Of a stretch of 64,000 bases of DNA, positions 48,092-60,000 are shown piece by piece. Position 1 is the stretch's first letter. The number at the start of each line of letters is the position of its first letter. The notes beneath the pieces were generated by a model. The model saw only the letters and a program-made list of their open reading frames with translations. It made no database searches and had not been told where the DNA came from. This DNA comes from Micromussa lordhowensis (taxonomy: Eukaryota; Cnidaria; Anthozoa; Scleractinia; Lobophylliidae), in assembly GCA_964020085.1 (NCBI GenBank), contig OZ026601.1, positions 3,884,401 to 3,948,400 on the forward strand, read 5' to 3'. Both the position numbers and the translations under genes were made by a program.

Positions 48092-51000
48092 ATGGAGAGG
48101 AAGCAGTTCGCGGAGAAAGTTGTTGCTTTTTCGAGTCAATACGGTGCAGGGAATTCACGGAGTTATACAGCTGGTAATCTGGCTGGAGATAGTTACAATT
48201 TCCCGGGCTATGGTGATTTTACACAAGCTTTTGTTTTGGTAAGTACAATGCAATTTATGGAAAGCGATTTAATAGTTTATGATCTGCAAATGTAGTTTAA
48301 TTTAAGAATTTCAAGTAAACGACGAAATTTTTAAGTTTAAAAGACATGCTTCGACAGATTCTTCTGTCATCTTCAGTTGATTGATATACAAAGCATTGGA
48401 ATATATAAATAAGTAGAAAATGCTAATTGTGACAAGAAAAAGACGTAGAGCGTGAAAGTGTGAGAATCATAAAGATAGTTTTAGATGTACATGCTGTAAT
48501 AGATTATGAATAAATTATATTATGAATGGGTTATAATAAGAATGCACATTGGACTCTGATTCTTAAATTATGGTTTTCTTGCCTTGCAGAGAACATATGG
48601 ACCATGGTGGAATTTTATGACTCCATCGTCTTCGGCACCTATTAGCAGGTCTAAGAAGAATTTTATCAGTGAGGATTTTGTTGGTAAGAACAAAAATTAA
48701 AATGCAAGTATGCATACAGGTAGTTGTAAACATCTTGACCAGCAAGCTTACAATATACCAGGGCTATTTTTTTTTTATTCCTCCCTAAGGAACAAAATTT
48801 ATTCTAACAGTAGAACATTCAACTTCATATGGTGAAGAGCTGTTCACTAGATTCACTGGCGGTTCTATTTAATATCTTTCCTGTGTTAATTTTGCTATGG
48901 GTCAAGTGGTCGGCATTCTCCCTGACCTTATCCTGGTTTCCATAGCATGAAGCAACTGGGAGTATTAATTTTACCCCCTGCCCCTCGTCTCCCTCATGCA
49001 TGGGATGCTACTCCATCTCAGGGTTACCCCCAGCATTAAATTTGCCAGTACCCATCCATTTATACACCTGGGTGGAGAGAGGCACTATCAGAGTAAAGTG
49101 TCTTGCCCAAGAATACATGTAGTACATAATGCAGTGGCAATGACTGCTTCATCAGGAGTCCACCTCACCTCCAAGTCTTTCTTATATCGCAGGTAATAAT
49201 TGAATTCAAACAAAGTTATAATGGTTCATGTTTACAGTATACATGCAGCAGTACTAGATGTTATAACTATATGCCTTGTGTTTGTAGTTGATATAACACA
49301 TGCTCTGATTGGCTTATTCTAGGGCATTATTCTCCTCACTTTCAGTCAATAAGTAGTTAATATTTTACTTTTAATGCATTAATAATAATAAATGAAATGC
49401 CATTTGTAATTTATCTGCTGTAAAAGCTATTAATAAGTCAAGTCAAGCTGATTAATTTTATGATGTACAGTGGCTGTGTTTTCATGTCTTTTTGTAGATC
49501 TCCAGTTTGCTGAGCTTGTATACCCGACAAGAATTGAAGTTCTTGAAACTTATAACCCTGGAGCAGTGGTTCGCATTTTAGCTCTGGAGTCTGGTAGCGT
49601 TAATAAACACAGGTTAGTGTTGAGATTTGCTGTCAGTGTTTAAATACAGTGCATTTGTGGTCTAATGATGAACATGTTGGTCCCTACAGCACAACACTAT
49701 CGGGGCTGTCATTAAGTTTTGAGTCACGTGTTGCCGCATTCCTTATGCTGTAACAAATATTTTAGTTTCCAGGTGAAGTTTTGCTAGGTAGGAAAGGTAA
49801 AGTCTGAATACGAACCAAATGCAACACAACACAATGTTCCCAGCCAGTGGTTGAACCTGGACCGCTCAGATTTGCGGTCAGTGTTTATATACAGTGCATG
49901 TGTGGTCTAATAATGATGTACATGTTGGTCCTTACAGCACAACATTATCAGAGCTGTCATTAAGTTTTGAGTCACCTGTTACCATGTTCTTTATGCTGTA
50001 ACAAACTAAGGTGAAGTTTTGCTAGGTAGGTAAGGTAAAGTCTGAATACAAACCAAATGCAACACAATACAATGTTCCCGGCCAGTGATCGAACCCGGAC
50101 CGCTCAATCTGGAGACAAGTGCACCGCCCACTGGTGAATTTTGCTAACAACAGGCAGTTTCACAGTCATGTAATATCAGGGCCCATTAAGCATACTCAGT
50201 CAATAGGTGTCAGTAACAGCCTTGACTACATGTATCTAGGTCAGGGATCTTTAGTTAAGAAATATATTAAATGGACACAAAGAAAAATTATATTTTCCCA
50301 AAAGAATATAATTGCCAACGAGCCGGCCGAGCGAAGACGCGAGGCTGGCGAGGCGGCAGCATTGTAGAGCTGTGCGAGAGTATTGTCTAGGCGGAAAAAA
50401 TCTCGAGTGATCGAGAGAAATGTTTGTAAGGTAACATTCCTGTTGTAAGGTAAGATTCCTGAGATTCCAATGACATAGTGGAAAAGACATGCAATGGGCC
50501 AATCGTAGCGCGCAGAGATTGTGACGTCAAGGCTGCATAGCTCTGAGCATCGATGCTCACCAGCTTTGACATTCATCGAGCGGAGTTGAAATCAAGTTTG
50601 AGGACATTTGCCGGCGAATTTTTTTACTCAGCGAAGAATTAGAAATTAGAGGCAGAGTGGCTATAATGTTCAAATTGAAGTCAGCTTTTGTAACCACGGG
50701 ACGCGACACTCACAGTGATCAACCGGAAAAGATAAATATCTCGACCTTTCTGACTGTTGACGCCTATGAACATTGCGAGACCATAAGTTAGAGATTTTAG
50801 GTGATAAGATCGAGTTTAATTTTTTTCTTTATTTGTTTCCCGGGGTCTGAGTTTTTATGACACCCAACGCAGATCTTGAAAACTCAGACCCCTGGAAATA
50901 AATAAAGAAAAAAAAGGTTTAAACTCGTCTCAATCTTATCACCGAATCGAAAGTGTTTTATGGTAACACAATGTTCAAAGGCAACAGCCAGATATTTATC

Positions 51001-54000
51001 TTCTTCGGTTTATCGCTGTCGCTTCTGGTGGATACAAAACTGACTTCAATTTGAACAACATTATAGCGACTCTGTGTCTTTTATTTCTTTGGTAAAAAAT
51101 TCGCCAGCAAATGCCGTCAAAATATCGGCTGCTATTTTAAACCTTGCAAGTGATAAACTGGACAGCGATAAACCGGAGAAGATAAATATCTCGCTTCTTT
51201 CTGGCTGCTGCCTATGAACATTGCGTGGCCATAAAACAAAACGTGATACGAGCAGGGAGACGAGTTTACAGTATAGATGTTTTCTTAAAAAAATAATTCG
51301 AGGGGCCTTAGGTTTGTGTGACACCCTAATTTTTACCTGCTTTTGTAAGGTTTATTTGTTTTTATTTCCAATTCTAAGTGAGTGTACTTTAGTTAAGTGA
51401 CATTGTCAGTGGTATATTCATCGAGCTAGCAAGCTCAACAATTGGCCAGCGAGCCAGAAAAGTACTCGGCCACCGTGCCAAACTCGGCCAGTGTGCCAAA
51501 TCTAGACAAGGCAGCAGACATCAAGCAATCAAAGAACTAGACTGAATTAAATCAAACCAAAGCTAAAACAAACGACAACTGTAACAAACTATTGGCCAGA
51601 GACCCACACCACACGAGAGTAAACTCGACATCGGCTAGTGAGCCAACTTTGTGACCGCAGCAAAAAGCGATCAAATTTAAGACATTTGACATGAAAACTT
51701 GACTACAAAAAAGTGACGTGCACAAAGCATGACCCTGTTTTCAGCTCCAAATTAGTATTTGTTTTGAATGGTTGCTCGTTGGCAGTTAGCGAGAGCTACA
51801 TCTAGTAATAGACTTAATGGTCTTGGGTAAATGTGGAAGTGCTGATTTTACCTAGCTTTAGTTATGGTTTATTACTAATTAATTATATTACTTAGTTTAA
51901 AAAGGATCTTTACATGTAACTTACTGTAATCAAATTCTATTTAGACCATGTGGATTTGTATACATGTCTACATGTATTATGCTGTCTTTATAGATGGACT
52001 ACCCTGTGGTCTGGAGCACCTCAACATTGTCCTCCTCGGGCTAGAAAATTTTCTCCACCCCTGAAAAGGACAAAGCAGCCAACAAAGTAAGATTTAAAAA
52101 ATGATGATGTTGTCATGGATAATTTTGAAAGAAAACTCTGACTTATAGGTGCCAAAACTTCATCTCAGCATGGGGCATGAAGTGGCTCTTAGGACGTACA
52201 CTATGTATTTCCACTCCTTAGAGAATCATTCTGACAAGTTATTCTTGTCAATTTTCCAGCATTATACCTTATAAAGTATTGGAATAAAGCTGTTCTTTAA
52301 ATTCTTAGACTAAGAGTTTTATGGTTAATGAGTTTTTATTAAAAGTAATAAAATGTGTTGCAGTTTGTCTGACACATTCATTGTAATGTCTTGATACTTA
52401 TGCAAACACATCTGGCCCCTTTGATGGAAAATTTAAAAATTTTTGTGTCTACTTGACAAAATTTGGGACCCTTCTTTACCTTGAACAGAAATTTTCAGCT
52501 TTCATCTGAAATTTAATTAGAGTATATTACTCAGCTGCATGAAGATATGGGATTTCTTTTGGAGTGTTGAAGTAAAATAATTTATCAAACATGAAAGACC
52601 ATGTTTGTCCATACTTCCAAACACCAAGAAGAGAGTTGAAAATACAATGCACTGTGTAGTATTTTTGGCAACTTCGAAAATGTTTAGGAATTTCTTATTT
52701 CCAAGTGGCTATAAGACGTTCTATTTGTTGTATAAACACCAATGGAATTCGAAACCATTGTACTTTCATTGGGAAAGACACATCAATTCATTGTCAGTGT
52801 AACCATACATACAGTGGTGATCTTTTTATGTGTGAAGATGACATCTCATTTTTGCGTGTGAAAATATTAATTCATGTTTCTGTGTATTTCATTGGTGTTT
52901 GTAAATAAGAAATATTTAAGATCTTATTAACTATGGGATCAATGCTATATTTCAGTTTGATCCGCTTGGAGTTTAATCAAGGCCACCTGGATTACTACAC
53001 TGAGCTTGATGCTGTCATTTTGTATGGAAAACCAGCTAGCAATGAGCCGCATGAAGAATCAAAACCTCCAACAGCAGCCAACAGGACCGAAGTGTCCTTG
53101 ACAGCAAATTTATTTCGACAGCTTTCTCTTTCTGACAAGAAAACTGAAGGTCAAGAGGACTTTCAACACAATGGATACTTTGATATTTTGCCGGTAGGCC
53201 ATCTTCACAGCCCTGGGACTGGTTTTGCAGGGTTGGTTTTGGGGGTGAAATTTTGTCTGATAACTTGATGAAATTTTTAATGAATTTAAACAGTCAACCT
53301 TCAGGTTTTGCAAGGAATGACTAGCAAGGTTTCTTTTTAACTCTTTCCAGTTGGCACAGATATTTGTTTAATTTTCTAATTAATAAAAATGCATTTTCCC
53401 CACACAGGTAATATCTTTTATCATTAAGTAAATTTTTTTGGTAAATTGCTCAAAATGTTAGCCCTTTGAATCTGTATAATAATATATATATGTGAAGCAT
53501 ATATATTATATCCATAAATCAATAATAATTACCAACTGAGATAATACACATCTTAAAAAATTTCCCCAGTATCAGTTCCCAAAACTAATAAAAAGGATAT
53601 CCAAATTCCTGTCCTCTCTTCCCCCGCCTCTTGTAAAGCTCCCCCCTACTTTGTTTCCAGGTCTCCCCTGTCTTCTCCTCTCACTTAAAATTTTTATTTA
53701 TATTTGTTATTTTTTTTTTTTCGTTTTGCATTTACAGAGTGAACTGATACACTATATCTTCTCATTCCTGGAGTTGAAAGACCTTACAAAAGCTTCATTT
53801 ACTTGCAGGTAAGAACAACCAAGAAATGATAAACCCATAAAGCTCATGGATTATGGGACCGTACTACAATTGTCAGTTGAGTAAGACGTGACGAAAGTTT
53901 GGTGACCAGGTTTTAATGTTCAACTTATGTTGTTGTCAGGGGCAACTGACCCCGTTTCCAGTGGCAACTTGTCGGCCTTTGAAGTCATTGGCGCAAAGTG

Positions 54001-57000
54001 CGCGGAGTTACAGGCGATGATATTGCTACCATTGGAAACGAGGAAAGCTGCCCCTGGCAACACCATAATTTTAAGTCCAAACTTCGTCACAAAAGCTCCG
54101 TCACACCTAACTCAACTGATAATCGTAGTAAGTCTGTCTGCAGCCAGTGGTGTATCTTCTACATAGAATGAGAAAAATGTCAGGGAAAACATCAAACATG
54201 CTGTCTTCTTTAATCTATTTATTTCTGAAAGATGAGCAAGACTGAAATCAATTTATTAGTTGTAACTTTTAGGCCTTACATGAAGAGTTATGATTAACTT
54301 TGATGTTTTTGAACAGGAACAATTTGTCTTTGATTTTGGTTTGAGAAAACGTGTACAACTTATTTCTTTCATTTTATATCACAGACTGTTTTTCCTTCAC
54401 TGTTATGACCTCGTCTGGTACAAGGAGTTGGACTTGAAGCCTTACTGGAGTCAGGTATGTACAGTGGGATCGGTACAAAACGTGGACCTTTTCCTGGACC
54501 CATCTCTTGGACCCCTTTTTTATTTAAGTGTCAAACTGAAATAGCAATAAAGAACCACTTCATCGTCAGTGACTTCATTATAGTACACTTCACTTTGATT
54601 ATTTAAACAGGGGGCCCATATTTTCTGGATGAAAAATAGAGGGTCGAGAATGTAGGCCCAGATTTAAGGGGAGGGTACACGTTTTGTAGCCAATGTGCTT
54701 CGTACAATAATCAGTTTGAAGAAGTTTGTAATCAACTTTTCAACCGCATCAAACGTCGCTAACAACTCTGTGTTCTTTTTGCATTATCAGATAAGCAACC
54801 AGACTTTGGATTCTCTTCATACGCGTTGTGTTTCTACAGAGAAGCTTGACCTATCCTGGTCTGGTCCGTACGACGCTGTCACTGCTCACGGAATGTGCAG
54901 GTACTGTAGTGAGTTTGAAGTTCAGAGAGAAACGATCTCCCAAGAGTCGCGACAAGTCTTACAAGAGATTCCAAATATAGTGATTTGACTTGGAAACGTT
55001 TGTTTACTTTGGAAAACTGGTCGCTGACGAAAGGTGGTCGCTACCGTAGGTTCGACTGTGTGTTAACTGGATCGCAAAGGACACCTGCTAATTCTGTTGC
55101 GTCAGTTTTCGCATTTGCCGCTAAGTTGGATCGGCCCTTCTGGGTCACTTATGCGGTGCACGTTTTAACAACCAAAAACTCGCCGGAGCCCCCAAAAGCA
55201 ACGAACCTCTTAAAGTAGATACATGAAAACGACTGCTAAATCTAGAAGAAACGGGATTCGTTTCTTTCGGAACTTTACGCTGTGTGAGTTGGTAACAAGA
55301 TAGAAAGATTCTATATAAGAAGCAGAAGGCGGAATTGGAAGAGCAAAACTGAGAGAGTTTACTTTTTTATTTGACATAGATTTCTTGAAAAGTGTGGAAG
55401 TAAGCTTGTTTGCCTACGATTAAGCTGCTGTCAGTTTGTCGACAATGAGGTGATCAAGTCTGTCTGCCAATGTTGTCCGAATTTAGAAGGTTAGTATTCC
55501 TTAAAATTTGAGCGGTCCTCAGTCAGCATTTGCTGAGTTTAGCAACTGCTGCCAAGAACGCTTGCAAAGTAGTTTAACCAATCAAAGCAAACATGTCGAT
55601 TTTGCAACCAATCATAAGTCAAACCAAAACCACACGTGATTTGGCTTACGAGTATTTTTCCTGCGCTTGGTCGCCGGTGACATGTTTTCCCGCGCTTGGT
55701 TACTGGTTAAATGTTTTCCCGTGCTTGGTCACTGGTTACATGTTTTCCCGCGCTTGATCACTGGTTACTTGTTTTCCCGCGCTTAGTCGCAGGTTACATG
55801 TATTTCCACGCTTGTTTGCCGAATACGTTCAGTTTTCGAACTCGACTTTTCTTTTTGTGCAAATTTTTCGTACATGTATCTGTTGACAACAACTTTATTC
55901 GCTCTGGTGCCTACAATTTTATAGCACACACACTAAATATAAATACAAATTTTTACGATAACTGCAGAAATTCTCGCGCGCTCATTGACTAATTTTTATC
56001 GTCAATATGCGGACAGACACATGAATTTGAAATTCGTGCGACGAGGACGAGAGCGGGCAATTCGACCATTTGTTATCGTAAAAAACAAATTGATGTCAGT
56101 TTTTCATGCGTCTGTCCTGTTATTGACAATGATTCGTCATCACATTGTCAAAGTAGTCTGCGGATCCACTCGGCTATCGCCTCGTGGATCCACAGCTACT
56201 TTGACAATGTGATGACAAAATTTATGATCAATTACAGGACAGACGCATGAAAAACTGACGTCAATTTGTTAAATTGAGCCTGGAGTCTAAATTACTGGGA
56301 AGTTTACGAGTTTGCTTCCAGTTACATCATAGTTAGGTTACATTAAGTTATCTTCTGAATGTCTATTAGCCGAAGCTAAGAAAGTCAGTAATACTACACC
56401 TCATTTGCACTTGGAAGAAAATCTCAAATTAAAAAGTACATTGTACTTTCAACACACTTTCAAATTCACAAAACTAGTTTCGCTATAGCAACAGCCTCGT
56501 CGGTTAATCTTACAATGTTCCGTTCTGAACATTGTAAGATCAGCTGGTGAGGCTGTTACTCCAGCGAAACTAGTTTCGTGAATTTGAAAGTGTGTTGAAA
56601 GTATTTTTTAATTTGAGTTTTTCTTTCAAAAGCAAATGAGGAACATTAGGTTACTACAGAATAAATCAAGGAGAACAGAACTAAAAATATGAATAAATCA
56701 TGCGTTTTGTACCTAGAAAAAGAACAATGTAACAAATTAATATTCTAAGAACATGGTAATTCTCACTTGATGTGACGATATTCCTCTTTCTCTTTTGTTT
56801 CTTTAGAGCTTGACTTGCAGTCTTGCAATTCACAGTCACTAAGCGAGGGGGGGCTTTTGAACCTTAAAAGCCTGACAAAAATAAAGAGACTCAATCTCTA
56901 CCGAGTGTCGGCGGTCACAGACAGTTTGCTGACCGATCTGATTCAGTAGGTACAGAAAGTGATCTTCCGACCAAACATACATGTACATTGTACGTAATTT

Positions 57001-60000
57001 GACAGTCACATATTATTTAGTGTAAGTCCACTAGCGTTCTGTCATGAATAGCCTGTTTGGTAGACGTTAAAAGGGGAAGGAGAGAAAAAAACTAGAAGCG
57101 CGAAGTACGCAGGCTATATCTCAGTACTGGCTATCTATTCTGTTGAGGCTGGTTGAATATATAACAATTATTCCATGAGCCCGAGTTGGATATGAAGTGA
57201 TAAAATAACCAACGAGCGCGTAGCGCGAGTTTGTTATCATCACTTCATATCCAACAAGGGCGAATGGAATAATTGTTTTAGTAAATTCTCAAACCGGGTT
57301 TTGCCGCCGATTTTTATTTCGGCCATTATAGAGGGCTGAAGTTGAAAACTTTGTGCGGAAAATTTTTAAACTTGGCGCACTATTTTCCATATGACGTAAA
57401 ACTCTGACTATTGGCTCTTATTATTCAACAAATTGTAACACTATCCAAATATGGTCATGATGCTCTCGATATCCGTAACAGATATCCGGCGGTATACGTA
57501 GCTTCGTACGTGGGAAGAAAAAGTGAAGTGAGAAAATGTCGACAGAGAGATTTACAAAGATTTAGGCTGTTTTGTTATCAATTTGTTGAATAATAAAACA
57601 ATTATCCTGCTCAATCTCGCGGAATATCGTCTGATTTTAGCCGACTCGGCCTACGGCCTCGTCAGCTAAGTATCAGACGATATTCCGCGCGATTTCGCAG
57701 GATAATTGTTAAATAGTCGGAGTTTTTTAGCCAATCAAAAAGCTAGAAATGGCAATAGTCGGAGCTGAGAATTTACTTAAGACTGATAGCCGAAAGCATA
57801 GGTTTGTAATCTTTTTAACCAGAGAACGTTTCTACACTTTAATATGTCTTATCCTGGTTACAGTTCTATTTTTACTCTATTTTTATCAGCCGATAGTTCC
57901 TCGACAGAAACACTCGATCGTTTAAATAGAAATCTCTACCTCACAATCAAATTGTTACATATCTTACCGTCTTCTCGAAGAGGCTAGTTGGGACGTGGTG
58001 CAGGGTGAGAAAAGAAAAGTGGGAGAAACACGACACGAAGCACACGATTTTACACATAAAAGTCCTTGTTGTATAGGTTGTATCTGACATCTACAAAACT
58101 GAAAAATCGAAATCGCTTACTTTACAAAGCGCTCCTTAGAATTGTCTCTAAACGTCTGTAAAACGCTTTTAAAGTAACATCTGAAAAACAGCCACTAACT
58201 TCAGTCTCTAGACAACTAGCATTAGAGGTAGGACATTTTGGGATCTATGCTAGTTACTGTCGCCAAGTAAAAATAATTGTGTTAATCCACAGGTCTTTTA
58301 AGTGCCTTCAGTATCTCAATCTTGGCGATTGCTACTCTCTTGCCGAATGCGACAAGATCATGCTTTTACTTGGCACGTATTGCAGGTAAACGGGCTCGGG
58401 AATACAAGCTGCTGATATTATTTTCGTTGTTTTTATTATTGTTGTTCAGTTGTAACTACACGCCTCGCAATTTGATTACTTTTCTTGACATTTTCGACGA
58501 TTTTTTTGGTGCTTTTCAAAACTTTTCCGCAAACGATACCTGTGCTGCAATGTTCTTGCAATTTTCTGTTGGTTTTCCGAACTTCACAGTAAATCAAATA
58601 AGCGTACTACTTGCAACATTTTTAGATTTCCTAAAATCTGTCAGTGCGAATATAAGCACCAACAACTTTACATACAACTTTTTGACACGTGCTATTTGGT
58701 TTCCAATCTTCTTACTGAAGCCAATCAAAATGCAAACAACTACTCGATGTATAATTAGCCTTTGACTTGCATTTAATTTTATGTGCTGACCCTGTCGGTC
58801 AGGCTCGGTCACCGGCCGCTGTTTCAGAATGAAGCCCGCGCTCCCGGAGTCGAGTCAGCGGCGGAGGTCAAGCCTACCTGTCGGTGTGGTCAAAGGCTAA
58901 GGTCGTGTTCTATTGCCGGGGATCAACCGTTTCAACTGCAACCATTTTGGGTTGATACGGTTGACGTTTCTCAATAGAACACTTTTCCAACCGTTTTCCG
59001 TTGAATCGCGGTGACTCCTGGGAATAGCCCTTACGCGAGCTACAATCACGCGACATAATCACGCAAATGCTTTTTCAACCGTTACAACCTGGTTTAAGGC
59101 CGGCTGAAAGAGTTGATCAACCAAACCAACCGAAAACGTTTTTTCCGCATTAGAACACGAAAAAACTAAACCAACCCAACCAACCAGAAACGGTTGATCC
59201 CAATAGAACACGACCTAACACTCAAAACATAAGCCTTTCGAATTTGCCACGGAGCTTTACTTGCTGAAAACGGTTTCCCAAAACTTAAGGGCACAGTCGC
59301 TGAATTATGGTTCCCCGCACGGAGGGCATCCCTTTTTTACGCCGAAAGCACAGGGAGCACACGATCTTGAAGTCTCCTCCGCAGCAGTTATTAGGGTCGT
59401 CACGCAACGCTAAAATTCTCCGACTGTCGTAAAAGTATTCGAAAACAAATTCGGCCAATACAAGTTGTAGAAAAATCTTTCGACTTCTTCTTGTGTTTGT
59501 TTGGTTTCGTGAAAGCAAGGAAATTTAGGGATTCGAGCGAATTTTCGGACTGTTTAGGTAAAGAGTTGTCTCCCTTGTCAATGATTATGGAAAAAAAAAA
59601 TTGGCAGAGCGCGAAAAGGCGTTGGTACAAGTTTAGCGCTGCAGTGTTCCGCAGGACTTGTACTTAGCGGTTTTCTCTGTAAGGTCGCGCGAGAAAAGAC
59701 AACAGGAGACAAAGGTAAACTATTAATAGGCCAATTCGATATATTAAAATTCAGCCTAAAACAATAGACCTCAGCACGAGGCTCGTGGGAATAAACTCCA
59801 CAAACTCCGTATTTATTTCCCAGATCCTCGTGCTGAGGTCTATTGTCTTAGGCTGAATTTTAATATATCGAAATTGGTCTAATCTTTTCATTCCTTTACT
59901 TACTCTCTCCCTACTCAGCAAGATCGTGTACTCCATGTGTATGAAAGAAAGAAAACAAGAAAGTTTTCGGAAAGAATTACAAACATTGCCGAAGTTGACC

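Larger units (their letters stand above)
57163..57777 (-). mobile_element. Second copy of the composite MITE at 9763, with nested insertion
   Basis: Palindrome 57163-57277 (aacaattattccatgagccc; pivot cgagcgcgtagcgcgag at 57213-57229) plus the TIR part to 57777 (ggagctgagaatttact) match 9763-10082 in reverse complement. An extra block of about 295 bp (57418 to about 57711) splits it between ttggctc and atagtcggag. FBXL4 intron 10. Confidence 0.85.

Noticed and set aside
55654..55815. CRISPR-like array
   Set aside because: Units are directly adjacent with no unique spacers, and the host is an animal; it is a minisatellite.
58322..58765. 147-codon frame on the plus strand
   Set aside because: Overlaps FBXL4 exon 11 in a different frame, has no ATG start and runs on into the intron.
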